64,000 nt of DNA from DASTSN01 sp035760665 (GCA_035760665.1 DASTSN010000104.1:14619-78618); one strand, 5' to 3'; shown: positions 33,263 to 42,968, numbered from the stretch's first letter. The notes: generated by a model from the letters alone, not told the origin. Translations and numbers: made by a program.

Positions 33263-35500
33263 ATGGAATATATAAAAGAGTACAAACGTTTTATTAACAG
33301 TCATTACCTGAGTGAAGGCGTACGGGTAACTGCAGGTATCCTTTTGCCGGCTATTATCCTGAATTATTTTGGACTGCTGATTATAGGCGTAGTTGTTTCA
33401 CTCGGCGCTCTTTGTGTAAGCGTAACAGACAACCCGGGTCCTATTCATCACAGGCGTAACGGGATGCTTATTTGTTCAGCTGTTCTTTTCCTGGTTGCCC
33501 TGGTGACTGGTTATGCTTCATCTTACCCGGTGTTACTTGCTGTTGTTATCGTGATTTTTTGCTTTCTCTTTTCTATTATAGCTGCTTATGGTAGTCGTGC
33601 CATCTCTGTCGGTGTCGCCGCCTTATTGGTGATGGTGTTAAATATCGACCGCCACTACCAGGGACAGGAACTGATTATTCATGCGCTGTATATTCTAACC
33701 GGTGGACTTTGGTACACGGCGCTCAGCCTGCTTCTGTACAGCTTTCGGCCCTATAAGCTTACTCAGCAATCCCTGGGCGAATGCATTATGGCAACAGCAG
33801 ATTACCTGCGCATTCGCTCGGAATTTTACAGTAGCGACGCCGATTATCAAAAGATTTACAGCCGCATGATGGAACAGCAGGTGGTTGTGCACCAAAACCA
33901 GGAACTGGTTCGGGAACTTTTATTCAAAAGCAGGAACATCGTTAAAGAATCAACCCTGACCGGGCGTACCCTGCTAATGATTTTTGTGGATGTAGTTGAC
34001 CTGTTTGAACGGACAATGACTTCCTACCAGGATTATGAGCAGCTGCATGCTTACTTTCGAAACGCCGGTATCCTGCAGCGCTACAAGCAACTCATTGAAG
34101 AAATTGCCGTCGCACTTGATGATGTTGGAATAGCTGTTAAGTCCGGACGTCCGGCGGAACAAAACGATACGCTACTTTTATACCTGGAACAGGAAAAAGA
34201 ATATCTCGACCAGTTCCGGGATCAGTATCGTACAGCCGAAAATATCGAAGGCTTTATCAACCTGCGTAACATATTGCAAAGTCTTGAAGATATCGTTCAG
34301 CGGGTTCAAACCCTGCGCCTGTATACTACGTATGATAAAAAACTTGCCACAGGATCCGGTATGCAGGTCGATTATGAACGGTTTATCTCTCACCAGGATT
34401 ATCGTTTTAAGTTGCTCAGCGATCATCTCTCCCTGCGATCTAATATTTTTCGTCATGCCCTCCGGGTTAGTATTGCCACGCTTGCCGGTTACCTCATCTC
34501 CTGGCTATTGCCATTTGGCCATAGTTATTGGATCCTCCTCACAATTATTGTCATTTTAAAACCGGCGTACAGCCTTACCAAGCAGCGAAACTATCAGCGG
34601 CTGCTTGGTACGATTGGTGGCGCCGGCATCGGATTTCTGATCCTGTATTTTGTAAAAAATAATACCGCCCTGTTTGTAGTGATGATGTTTTTGATGATTG
34701 GCACTTACAGTTTTTTACGAACAAGGTATATGCTATCCGTGGTGCTGATGACGCCCTACATCCTGCTGCTATTTCATTTGCTGTTTAAAACAAACTTTGA
34801 AGCTATTGTATTGGATCGTGTGCTGGATACAGTGATTGGATCCATCATCGCCCTGCTTGCCAATACATTTATTTTACCCGTATGGGAGCATCAGAAAATC
34901 CAGGGCTATATGCTGGATATGCTGGAAAAAAATACTGCCTATTTTAAAATTATCGCTGCGGCGTTTGTTGGCAAGCCGGCAGACCGAACTGATTATAAAG
35001 TGAGCCGAAAAAATGCCTTTGTTTCACTGGCCAATCTTTCCGATGCGTTGTCACGCATGTTATCAGAGCCCAGGCGAAAACAAAAAAATGCCAGACAAAT
35101 GCATCAGTTTGTCGCGTTGAGCCATATGCTCACCTCGCATATAGCAGCACTTTCCCATTACGCAGTTACACTGGCTCCGCGTTATCAGTCAAATGACTTT
35201 GTAGTTATCTGCGACAAGATTTCGGAGATGCTCCTGGCAGCATCTGACTTGATGAAAGCAAATGCCCGCTCCGGTCAACCGGCTCAACAACATACCCTGC
35301 AAATCGCAACCCCACTCGACCAGCGGGTAACAGCATTGCTGAAACAACGGCAGCAGGAAATCAGGGACGGACTTTCGGATACCACTACTCGAAAACAACT
35401 TTCGGAACTAAAATCTGTAACCGACCAGTTTACATTTATTGCAGCTGTAGCTGCAGATATCAGGAAGGTGACTGAGCAAATTACACAGCCTGGGCAGTAA
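33263..35500 (+). CDS. FUSC family inner-membrane transporter (YccS-like)
   Basis: A 745-residue protein with the double layout of FUSC/aromatic acid exporter relatives: a first membrane bundle (about residues 20-175), a long helical cytoplasmic part, a second membrane bundle (about residues 395-555, 'HALRVSIATLAGYLISWLLPFGHSYWILLTIIVILKPAYSLTKQRN') and a C-terminal helical region. The 'YWi.lt...vlkP......r...R..Gt..G' pattern is diagnostic. It is probably an efflux pump for aromatic or toxic organic acids; no partner membrane-fusion protein is adjacent. I chose ATG 33263 (MEYIKEYKRFINSH). The frame is open further upstream but overlaps the divergent gene. The 3' end overlaps the convergent neighbour by 20 bases. 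Confidence 0.87.
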   Translation: MEYIKEYKRFINSHYLSEGVRVTAGILLPAIILNYFGLLIIGVVVSLGALCVSVTDNPGPIHHRRNGMLICSAVLFLVALVTGYASSYPVLLAVVIVIFCFLFSIIAAYGSRAISVGVAALLVMVLNIDRHYQGQELIIHALYILTGGLWYTALSLLLYSFRPYKLTQQSLGECIMATADYLRIRSEFYSSDADYQKIYSRMMEQQVVVHQNQELVRELLFKSRNIVKESTLTGRTLLMIFVDVVDLFERTMTSYQDYEQLHAYFRNAGILQRYKQLIEEIAVALDDVGIAVKSGRPAEQNDTLLLYLEQEKEYLDQFRDQYRTAENIEGFINLRNILQSLEDIVQRVQTLRLYTTYDKKLATGSGMQVDYERFISHQDYRFKLLSDHLSLRSNIFRHALRVSIATLAGYLISWLLPFGHSYWILLTIIVILKPAYSLTKQRNYQRLLGTIGGAGIGFLILYFVKNNTALFVVMMFLMIGTYSFLRTRYMLSVVLMTPYILLLFHLLFKTNFEAIVLDRVLDTVIGSIIALLANTFILPVWEHQKIQGYMLDMLEKNTAYFKIIAAAFVGKPADRTDYKVSRKNAFVSLANLSDALSRMLSEPRRKQKNARQMHQFVALSHMLTSHIAALSHYAVTLAPRYQSNDFVVICDKISEMLLAASDLMKANARSGQPAQQHTLQIATPLDQRVTALLKQRQQEIRDGLSDTTTRKQLSELKSVTDQFTFIAAVAADIRKVTEQITQPGQ

Positions 35501-37061
35501 GCGTTTCGTAGCGTCTTTTTTTGTGCAGAAGGTATTTGTTGTAAATGATGTCACTCATAGGTTTTCCATACACTTTGCTTTCCAGCCAGGAGATAATGTC
35601 CAGGTAGGCAAAAGCACGGGTTTCAAACCGGTTTTTTTCAAGGTGCTTAATTTTTTGCAGGAACTTTTCCAACTCGGGTTTTAGCTGTGCCGGCGACATT
35701 TTTAATGAACTCCGCAGAAAGCGAAACATTTCTTCTTCCACTACGGTCAGGTTTTTCATTTTGGCCATGTACCGGTAAACAGATTTTGTCAATGGTTCCA
35801 TCAATTCATAATTGCCTAGTTCGTAATGCGACAGCAGGTGCATGAGCCGGGCATAACATTGCAGATCATAACGCAGATCTGCTGTACTGTTGATGATCTT
35901 ATTCAGGTAGTCAATCGACTTGTCATAGTTGCCATCACCGAAATAGAGGCTGGCAATTTTGTAATTAAACACTACGATGCGGTGATTGTCGACAAAGAGC
36001 GCATATTCATGAAGTTTAGATTCAATATCCGGCACCAGGCGTAAACCTTCCCGGAAAGTACCGCGCATTAAATGGAGGTTGATGCGGGCACTGTTAATAT
36101 AAATAAATGTATGTACCCGGAAATTGTCATATTGCCTGGCAACTGTTGTTTGGGAAAAAACTTCAAATTGCCGGAGTGTGATTTCGAATTTTTCAAAATT
36201 CCGCAGGTCAAAATGGGCATTCAGCAGGTTATGCATTCCTTTTACGTAATGGCCTGTTTCCACCGATATCATAAAGGGCTGCGCCGTAAACAGGTCCACC
36301 CATTTCTGGCTGTAGCGGTAGTACATTAGAAAATCCTGACGGATAAAAGCGTACCAGCAATAGCTTTGATAGAGGTACAGGTTTTCATAAAACCCATTCA
36401 CTGCACCGATGTCATCCGGCAGGTTGCTTTTGAAAAAAGCTTTAATATCTTTTTCATCCAGTTCATTGCGGGCATGGCCAAATTTGACATACCAGCGGTA
36501 CAACAAGAGCGCCAGGTTAGACAAACGAGTTACCCGGTCGATATGCCCGCTTATTTCCAGGGCTTCCTGTGCCAGCGATTCTGTTTTTTCCAGCGAGCTG
36601 CGGGTGATATGAAGCGTTTCAATTTTTTTTTCCAGAGAAATGACCTGCGCCAGGAAATTGAATTTTTGATTATTCCTTGCCAGTTCTTTGGCCCTTTCCA
36701 GAATTTTTAAGCTTTGCAGTTTCAATCCTTTGTTATACAATAGCCTAGCGTAATCCAGGTGCTCGCTCAGTTGTAAATCTGTATTTTCCGTAGTTTTTAA
36801 AAGGCGCAGAGCTGCCAGGATTTGTTTGTACAAATGTGTTTTCAGGTTGGCAAGTTGCGGTTTGGTAACACCGGGCAGCTTTTTCAGCAGCAGCTTTTCA
36901 TCGTATTCGGTCATCTTATCCAGCGCATCAAATACCTGGATGATTTTCAGGTCCGCTTTTGCAGAACTGCGCTTTATATAGAGCTTAAAATGCCTTTTTT
37001 CCGACTTTTCGAGGGAATGAACAAGCTGGAATAAGGTATCTGTAAACCGGTTGGACATCAT
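35481..37061 (-). CDS. Helical-repeat (TPR-like) protein of unknown function
   Basis: A 526-residue soluble protein of predicted helical hairpins. It begins 'MMSNRFTDTLFQLVHSLEKSEKRHFKLYIKR', a start shared by a Bacteroidota family I have seen only as hypothetical. TPR-like spacing occurs around 'LARNNQKFNFLAQVISLEKKIETL' and 'DKSIDYLNKIINSTADLRYDLQCYARLMHLLSHYELGNYELM'. No catalytic motif is visible, so a scaffold or regulatory role is likely. It ends 20 bases inside the convergent FUSC gene. Upstream lies the intergenic region with the small RNA candidate. Confidence 0.72.
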   Translation of the reverse strand: MMSNRFTDTLFQLVHSLEKSEKRHFKLYIKRSSAKADLKIIQVFDALDKMTEYDEKLLLKKLPGVTKPQLANLKTHLYKQILAALRLLKTTENTDLQLSEHLDYARLLYNKGLKLQSLKILERAKELARNNQKFNFLAQVISLEKKIETLHITRSSLEKTESLAQEALEISGHIDRVTRLSNLALLLYRWYVKFGHARNELDEKDIKAFFKSNLPDDIGAVNGFYENLYLYQSYCWYAFIRQDFLMYYRYSQKWVDLFTAQPFMISVETGHYVKGMHNLLNAHFDLRNFEKFEITLRQFEVFSQTTVARQYDNFRVHTFIYINSARINLHLMRGTFREGLRLVPDIESKLHEYALFVDNHRIVVFNYKIASLYFGDGNYDKSIDYLNKIINSTADLRYDLQCYARLMHLLSHYELGNYELMEPLTKSVYRYMAKMKNLTVVEEEMFRFLRSSLKMSPAQLKPELEKFLQKIKHLEKNRFETRAFAYLDIISWLESKVYGKPMSDIIYNKYLLHKKRRYETLTAQAV

Positions 37062-37147
37062 AGCAAAATTATCCTGAAACTCAATACGGGCAAGGGTTTT
37101 CAGATTAATTTAATGGTTTAGCCATAATGAAAGACCCGGGAAGATGT

Positions 37148-37179
37148 TTTGAAGGCCATCTGCCTGTATCTTACATTTG
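37148..37179 (+). promoter_or_regulatory. Bacteroidota vegetative promoter of the small RNA candidate
   Basis: TTTG (37148-37151), 20 bases, then TACATTTG (37172-37179) matches the -33 TTTG and -7 TAnnTTTG consensus with acceptable spacing. Transcription would start about 37185, exactly where the first stem of the RNA begins. Confidence 0.65.
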
Positions 37180-37184
37180 TTATG

Positions 37185-37348
37185 GATTTGAGCAAAATAA
37201 TAAAGGGCAAGCAATCGTTAAGGCAAAGAATCGGTAGAGGCTCAAACAGATACAGTAAAAACTGTATTCTTTACATCAGCATTTGATCTTTTTTTCATAT
37301 GGCAAGCAATCGTTAGAGGTCGTCTGTTTCTACAGAGGGCCTTTTTTA
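37185..37348 (+). ncRNA. Candidate structured small RNA of about 164 nt
   Basis: No reading frame of note occurs here. Stem 1 pairs TTTGAGC (37187-37193) with GCTCAAA (37240-37246) and encloses two copies of a motif near GGCAAGCAATCGTTAGAGG (37206-37223 and 37222-37240). Stem 2 is ATACAGT-AAAA-ACTGTAT (37250-37267). A third copy of the motif (37301-37319) leads directly into the terminator. An independent vegetative promoter lies just upstream. The order promoter, stem, stem, terminator with no coding potential is typical of a trans-acting or protein-binding RNA. It does not look like 6S, tmRNA, RNase P or SRP RNA. Confidence 0.55.
37315..37348 (+). terminator. Terminator of the small RNA candidate
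   Basis: GGTCGTCTGT (37318-37327) pairs with ACAGAGGGCC (37332-37341) with one G-G mismatch and one G-T pair, loop TTCT, followed by six T and ATT. Confidence 0.75.
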
Positions 37349-37744
37349 TTGCCCCTAAGATAACGACAAAACTAATCCCTGGTACAAATGCCCTGAATTT
37401 TTTAGGCGTGGATTCCTGTTCGCACTCAATAATTCTTATTTCTCTTTACAAGGGCTGGCAACGTAATTCCTGTATTCTTCGATAGTAGTAGTAAAGTAAT
37501 TTTATATGAAACGATCTTCCCTTTTTTCAACAGCTGCGATAGTGCTGCTGCCGGCGCCTCGTACAGCCACATCTTTTCAGCGGCAGGTTCGTACCCTTAT
37601 CATAGCTCTTACCACTCAGGTATGACAGGCACGGTGTCTGTAAACTAACAGCTGTTTTCTTCCGTTTATACATTTCATGAGCCAGTGCAGGATATTTGAT
37701 TTCGCTTTAACAGCTTACCTGACTATTTTCATAAAAAACAGCCG
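37349..37744. other. Intergenic stretch upstream of the AraC gene
   Basis: About 400 bases without a convincing gene. An ATG at 37506 opens a 39-residue frame starting MKRSSLFSTAAIVLLPAP, which looks like a signal-peptide start but stops at 37623-37625; it may be the remnant of a deleted exported-protein gene. The rest is AT-rich, and no clear promoter for the AraC gene is recognised. Confidence 0.4.
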
Positions 37745-38635
37745 GTGCAGCATGTAGAGTTTTTTCATAAAAAGCATTTTACAGATAATTATCATCGCAC
37801 TGCCCCGGCGGCGGCTCTGCAGCATTTTATAGACTTTTTCTGGGAGACAGATTTCGATGCATTATGGGATATCTTGCCCAACGGCTTTTCCGATGTGTTG
37901 TTTCCAAATGTTGGCTATACCTACCTCATCAACCTGGCAAATCCGTTTGTGATGCAGGTTGGAGAAACAAAATTTGAAATGAAGTCGGATGGTTTCTTGC
38001 CAAGGCATAAAGCTATTGAATGCTATCACCGCCCCGGCAACCGGCTGTTTGGTGTCAAATTCCGAATAGCACCGGTTCTTTTTGAAAAGAAAGTCAATTT
38101 TGCCGAATACCGGCACTACATTTTTCCCTTGAGCTACCTGATTGAATCGCGTATTGTTCAAGGTGTAAAAACTGCCGGTTCGTTTTGTGATCGGGTAACC
38201 TTGTTGAATCATTATTTTACCAGGATGATTAAGCAACATGCCGGTTCTTTACCTTCTGTGGATATCGTTAGAGAAATATTACACTGCTGCGAGCAGGACT
38301 TACATTTTAATGTACCTGTAAAAAAACTTGCTGAACAGTATGGAATTTCAACCAGGACCTTGCAGCGGTATTTTGAATCAGCTACGAGCCTTAGTACCAA
38401 AGGAGCCTTACAAATACTTCGTATCCGGAAAGCAGCGGACCAGCTGGCTAACAGGCCCGGCGAATTCGATTTTACGGATTATGGGTATTACGATTACAGT
38501 CATTTCTACAAACACTTACGCCGTTTTTTCAACAGGGAAACGCTGGAGTCGCTGCAACTTCCGGCTGCCTTGTTAAAGGATGCGAAACGAACAACGGCTG
38601 GAAATAATCTGCCGTTGCCTGCCCTGCTTGCTTAA
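37745..38635 (+). CDS. AraC family transcriptional regulator
   Basis: A 296-residue regulator. The N-terminal part ('IDFFWETDFDALWDILPNGFSDVLFPNVG...') resembles the DUF6597-type sensor domain that precedes AraC HTH in many Bacteroidota. The C-terminal HTH_18 region has 'VPVKKLAEQYGISTRTLQRYFESATSLSTKGALQILRIRKAADQL' and 'FDFTDYGYYDYSHFYKHLRRFFNRET', the two helix-turn-helices. The start is GTG at 37745. The stop overlaps the convergent TonB-type gene by three bases, and that neighbour is a possible target. The ligand is unknown. Confidence 0.87.
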   Translation: MQHVEFFHKKHFTDNYHRTAPAAALQHFIDFFWETDFDALWDILPNGFSDVLFPNVGYTYLINLANPFVMQVGETKFEMKSDGFLPRHKAIECYHRPGNRLFGVKFRIAPVLFEKKVNFAEYRHYIFPLSYLIESRIVQGVKTAGSFCDRVTLLNHYFTRMIKQHAGSLPSVDIVREILHCCEQDLHFNVPVKKLAEQYGISTRTLQRYFESATSLSTKGALQILRIRKAADQLANRPGEFDFTDYGYYDYSHFYKHLRRFFNRETLESLQLPAALLKDAKRTTAGNNLPLPALLA

Positions 38636-41085
38636 TTTCCTGCACGTTGACGTTCCTCTTCTGAACCGGTTGTTCGACGGCGAGCCTGGGCAACCGTTTT
38701 TTTACCAAACCGGTAGGTGAAGCTGATTGTCGCAACACGGGTTTCGCGGTAGGCATGCCATTTCTCTATGTAGTTATTGTAGGTGATGGTGGCCCTGGGT
38801 AAATTGGTCCAGAAAATATCGGTAACACTTAAACGAAAAGTGCCTTTTCCCTGGAATGCTGTTTTTTGTACACCAGTAGCAATGCCCCACTGCGGTTTGG
38901 AAACCATAAAGCCATATTGCCCTCCGGAACTGAAATTGCCGTTTAATTCTGCATTCCAGCCTTTACTCAGTGTGAACGTATTATTGCTGCGGATGTCAAC
39001 TGCCGGTTTTCCATTATTGAGTGTAGTGCCGCCGAGGTATCCGTTGTAGTGGTTGTAATAAATATTGCCATTATTAACCATATTCCACCACTTCCTCAGG
39101 CGAACCGGCGCTGCAATCGTTAATCCAAAATAATCAGATGAGGCAAGATTGATTGGAATCTGGACGGTGACATTATCTGCCGATGGTATATTGGGAAAAA
39201 CATCTTTGAACCGTACAATGGCGATGTTCTGGTCGTTTTTTGTATGGCTGTAGCCCAAGGTAAAATTCAGGTTTTTCAGGTTATAATTCAATTCGTAGGA
39301 CCAGGTAAACTGTGGCAGTAATCCCGGCGAGCCGGTAGCATAAGTCGTTACATCAATTAAAAACAGGAAGGGGTTCAGCATGCCATAACCTGGCCGGTCA
39401 ATACGCCGGCTGACGGAAACACCCAGTGTTTGATCTTCCTTGAGCTTATAATTAAAAAAAGCGCTGGGGAATACCTGAAAATAGCTGGAATCCCAATGGA
39501 TATTCCCGTTTTCCTGGAAAGTTTTTACATTGGTTTGCTCACCACGCAATCCCACCTGGAAATTGAAATGCTTATACTCCTGGGCGAAGTTCACGTAAGC
39601 GGCATTGTTGTTTTCCTTGTACAGGAAATGATTGGTTTTGTTGATATCATTTTTGGGCGTGCCATCACTCACATCATAAAACTTTGCATCATTATCGCTG
39701 GACACAAAGCTGAGCTTAAATCCGGCTTCCAGTTTCGCTCCTTTCCTAAGCGGATTTATATAATCGGTTTTCCATGTGGTGAAATGGAGGTTGCCGGTCT
39801 GGTCGCCATCCAGTACATAGTCTGGTTGTAATGACGTGCCGTCAAGCTTGTAATATTTGGTGGCCGACGTGGATAATGAAGTAGAATGAAAGGAACCATA
39901 ATCCACATCCGTGGTGATTTCTTTGCCCAGGGAATCAAAGCTGTGTTTTAGATTAATATTCGCCACGGTATTGCTGGATCCGTCGTTGTTGGTGGAGGCT
40001 GTCTGGAATGTAGAGGCCTTTTGATGCTGGTCATCAATCACAATTGAATTATTGCTTCCCGTTCTGTCAAACGTGTAAAAATTGCTGTTTACGACAAAGC
40101 CGATGATTGTTTTTTTGCTGGCAAAATAATCCATACCCAGCCGGGCGGCGTGCGAACTGAAGGGGAGTTTTCCAAAATTATCTTTCAGATCACCACCGCT
40201 GAAAACGGCATTTGTATAAAAATTCCGGTCCAGGATCAGGTGATTTAATCCTAACCGGTAGGCATAGTTGTAGTTTCCAAACAGGTTGATTTTCTTATTG
40301 CGGTAGTTAAATGTGGTTCCTGCATTGGCTTTGGGATACACACCCTGTCCATAACCGGCGGTAAATGTTCCGTTGGCACCCAGCCGCTGGTCTTTTTTCA
40401 TGCGGATATCAATAATGCCGGCGTTGCCAGAAGCATCATATTTTGCCGATGGGTTGGTGATGATGTCAATGCGTTCAATAGCGCCGGAAGGCAGGCCCCG
40501 CAGGTAATTTGCCAGGTCCGTTCCGCTCATAGGAGTGGGCTTGCCATCTATCATAATGATGACGCCCTGCTTACCTCGCAGGCTGATAGCATCATTCTGG
40601 TCCACCAGCACACCTGGTGAACGCTCCAGCACTTCCATAGCAGAACTGCCGGCATTGACAATGCTATTGTCAACATTTACTACAATACGGTCGTTCAGCT
40701 TTTGAATAAAAGGTTTTTTTGCCGTTACTACCACCTCGCTGAGTGCTGACGATTTTTCTGCCAGCGTAATGGGTAAAAGCTCCACCGCCGGTTGATTTTC
40801 ACTTAATGAAAATGCTTGCGAGTAGGAGGTTGTATAATTTACCAGGCTGGCTTTGATGCGATAGTTGCCGGCAGGAATACCTTCAAAAACGGCAAAACCT
40901 TTATCATCACTCAATGCGGCTTTCACAAGGGCGGAATCTGATACCCGAATGATTTCTGCGGTTACACTTTCCAGCGGGGATTGCAGGGCTGATAAGATTT
41001 TTACAGTAACGGTTCCGCGAATAGTCTGCTGCCCGGTGGCTGCTATGCCTGCCATCAAGACCGCGGTTAAGAAAATCAGTTTCAT
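38632..41085 (-). CDS. TonB-type outer-membrane beta-barrel protein
   Basis: An 817-residue protein with signal peptide MKLIFLTAVLMAGIAATGQ, an N-terminal carboxypeptidase-regulatory-like domain ('GTVTVKILSALQSPLESVTAEI...GNYRIKASLVNY'), a plug domain ('VNAGSSAMEVLERSPGVLVDQNDAISLRGKQGVIIMIDGKPTPM') and an OMP_b-brl_3 barrel ending in 'ATISFTYRFGKKTVAQARR'. The Arg-rich tail after the last strand is a little unusual. Such proteins import nutrients or export peptides with TonB energy. No SusD partner is adjacent. Substrate unknown. Confidence 0.92.
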   Translation of the reverse strand: MKLIFLTAVLMAGIAATGQQTIRGTVTVKILSALQSPLESVTAEIIRVSDSALVKAALSDDKGFAVFEGIPAGNYRIKASLVNYTTSYSQAFSLSENQPAVELLPITLAEKSSALSEVVVTAKKPFIQKLNDRIVVNVDNSIVNAGSSAMEVLERSPGVLVDQNDAISLRGKQGVIIMIDGKPTPMSGTDLANYLRGLPSGAIERIDIITNPSAKYDASGNAGIIDIRMKKDQRLGANGTFTAGYGQGVYPKANAGTTFNYRNKKINLFGNYNYAYRLGLNHLILDRNFYTNAVFSGGDLKDNFGKLPFSSHAARLGMDYFASKKTIIGFVVNSNFYTFDRTGSNNSIVIDDQHQKASTFQTASTNNDGSSNTVANINLKHSFDSLGKEITTDVDYGSFHSTSLSTSATKYYKLDGTSLQPDYVLDGDQTGNLHFTTWKTDYINPLRKGAKLEAGFKLSFVSSDNDAKFYDVSDGTPKNDINKTNHFLYKENNNAAYVNFAQEYKHFNFQVGLRGEQTNVKTFQENGNIHWDSSYFQVFPSAFFNYKLKEDQTLGVSVSRRIDRPGYGMLNPFLFLIDVTTYATGSPGLLPQFTWSYELNYNLKNLNFTLGYSHTKNDQNIAIVRFKDVFPNIPSADNVTVQIPINLASSDYFGLTIAAPVRLRKWWNMVNNGNIYYNHYNGYLGGTTLNNGKPAVDIRSNNTFTLSKGWNAELNGNFSSGGQYGFMVSKPQWGIATGVQKTAFQGKGTFRLSVTDIFWTNLPRATITYNNYIEKWHAYRETRVATISFTYRFGKKTVAQARRRTTGSEEERQRAGN

Positions 41086-41219
41086 ACTTGCTCGTTTTGA
41101 TTCAAAAATTCATCAAAAACGAACCATTTCGTAGTAAAATAGGATTAACTGTTACAGGCAAGCGATGAATGGGTAGGAAATGGTTAAGGCTTGTCGGATT
41201 TTTACATAAAACGGACCAC

Positions 41220-42968
41220 CTAATCTACCTTGATTACTGGGCTCAACTCCGAGATTCCGTTTTCGTTGATAGCCTGTATCCTGAAGTAGTAAGGAATTTC
41301 CCTGTCCATTCCTTTATAATAATATTCGTTACTGCTGTAAATTATGATGCAGTTGTATAATTTATCAGGGGCTGTACCAATATAGATGTTATAGGCATAA
41401 GCATTATCTACCGGGCGCCACTTTAACCAGGCGCTGCGTTTGTCTTTCTCTGTGCGCAGTACAATGAAATCTTTGACGCCATCTGGTTTTTCGCCATTGC
41501 CATTTCCGAAAACTCGCAGCCCGCTAATGGCAAACTTCCCGCCTGACATATGAATATTTTCCATTTTTAAAAACCGGGTTTGTACAGGCTGGGCCAGTTC
41601 AATGTAGTCGTGCGGGACATCTGTTTTATTAGCATGTTTATCTACCAGCAACGTCCATTTTTTTCCATCTGAAGAGGCATAAATATTATACTGGTGATAA
41701 ATACCGCTTACTTTTCCCAGGTATGAAGAATCAATGTCCTGGTCGGCATAGTTAATCTGTATCGCGTTTACGGTGCAGGTTTTTCCGAGATCAGTTTGTA
41801 TCCATTCCCCCTTGTTGCCGCTGGCAGCGCTCCAGTAGGTTTTAATATTTTCGTCAACGGCAAAATTGGGTTCGTAATTCCCATATGTGGAGGATACGCT
41901 AACGGGTTTGTTATAATTCAGCAGCATCCAGCCTGTAAAACGGCTTTTCAGGTGATCTTCCGGGCCGGTGGGTAAATAAGTGGGATAATCGCCAAATGCC
42001 TGGCTGGCGTACAATACCCCATCACGGTCAAAACCTGCCGGCCAGAGCCCCAGCCTTCTTTCAAAATTGTTTTTTACAGAAATAGCGATTGTAGAAATAT
42101 GCCAGTAGTTATTCCATTTGTCCTGGAAAGTGGCGCCATGTCCCGCACCCCTGGCAAATCCGCCGGGTTTCCAAGAAAATGGCATGGGCTGTGGCGTAAA
42201 AGGCCCCAGCGGTCCGTCGCCGACTACTACACCATCAGCATAACCACTGAATTCGGTACCCGGTGCACCATACTGCAGGTAATACTTGCCGTTATGTTTT
42301 GTCATCCAGGCTCCCTCAATAAAAGGATCCAAAAATGTATTGTCTGAATATTCTCCAAAACGTTGCCAGCCATAGCGCCAGTCTTCCAGGAAATACAATT
42401 CCTTGCGGGCGCCAAGGGGCTGAAAGGTTTTCCGGTTCATCTCCACTCCGTAAACCGGGTAGCGGTTGCTGCTGCCATTATACATGTATAATTTACCGTC
42501 ATCATCCACAAAAAAATCAGGATCCCAACCGCCGATTGCTAATGAATCAATTGCTTCTTTCCATTCATTGGCTTTAGGATTCGTGCTCATCCAAATGGGA
42601 AAATTGCTCGTATAGGTAGAACCAAAAACCAGCAGCGTATCACCCTGCACCCATACAGCCGGTGCACAAAGGTCGTCGTAAACATGATGGTAAGGTTTCA
42701 GAAACGAGCGGGATATAAAATGCCAGTTGGTCAAATCACTGCTCCACCAGTAACCCCACTGGTTGGTGGAGAAAAGATAATAATCGCCTTTGTACATCAC
42801 GATAACCGGATCAGCTGTTGCACGATGACGGCCCCATTCCGAAAAATTGGGTATGGGAGTATAACCATAATCAAGGTTCATAGGGTTGCAATAAGTACGC
42901 TGGGTTGGCTGGCTCATCAATCCGTTGTAAAAAAGCAGCAGCAGGAAGGACAATATAAAGGGGCGCAT
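41220..42968 (-). CDS. Glycoside hydrolase family 43 with F5/8-type C (CBM32-like) domain
   Basis: A 582-residue exported enzyme (signal MRPFILSFLLLLFYNGLMSQ). The five-bladed propeller of GH43 is visible: 'HRATADPVIVMYKGDYYLFSTNQWGYWWSSDLTNWHF' with the catalytic base Asp in 'ADPV', 'GGWDPDFFVDDDGKLYMY' with a further essential Asp, and 'DPFIEGAWMTKHNGKYYL' with the acid Glu. A discoidin-like domain (about residues 355-485, 'VSSTYGNYEPNFAVDENIKTYWSAASGNKGEWIQTDLG') and a fibronectin III-like end ('RSAWLKWRPVDNAYAYNIYIG') follow. It probably trims arabinose or xylose side chains from plant polysaccharide; exact specificity is unknown. It is not in a PUL with susCD. Confidence 0.92.
   Translation of the reverse strand: MRPFILSFLLLLFYNGLMSQPTQRTYCNPMNLDYGYTPIPNFSEWGRHRATADPVIVMYKGDYYLFSTNQWGYWWSSDLTNWHFISRSFLKPYHHVYDDLCAPAVWVQGDTLLVFGSTYTSNFPIWMSTNPKANEWKEAIDSLAIGGWDPDFFVDDDGKLYMYNGSSNRYPVYGVEMNRKTFQPLGARKELYFLEDWRYGWQRFGEYSDNTFLDPFIEGAWMTKHNGKYYLQYGAPGTEFSGYADGVVVGDGPLGPFTPQPMPFSWKPGGFARGAGHGATFQDKWNNYWHISTIAISVKNNFERRLGLWPAGFDRDGVLYASQAFGDYPTYLPTGPEDHLKSRFTGWMLLNYNKPVSVSSTYGNYEPNFAVDENIKTYWSAASGNKGEWIQTDLGKTCTVNAIQINYADQDIDSSYLGKVSGIYHQYNIYASSDGKKWTLLVDKHANKTDVPHDYIELAQPVQTRFLKMENIHMSGGKFAISGLRVFGNGNGEKPDGVKDFIVLRTEKDKRSAWLKWRPVDNAYAYNIYIGTAPDKLYNCIIIYSSNEYYYKGMDREIPYYFRIQAINENGISELSPVIKVD

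Noticed and set aside
37206..37319. Three similar direct repeats read as a CRISPR array
   Set aside because: Only three imperfect copies, two of them overlapping and the third 61 bases further, with no regular spacers and no cas genes; better explained as motifs in a small RNA.
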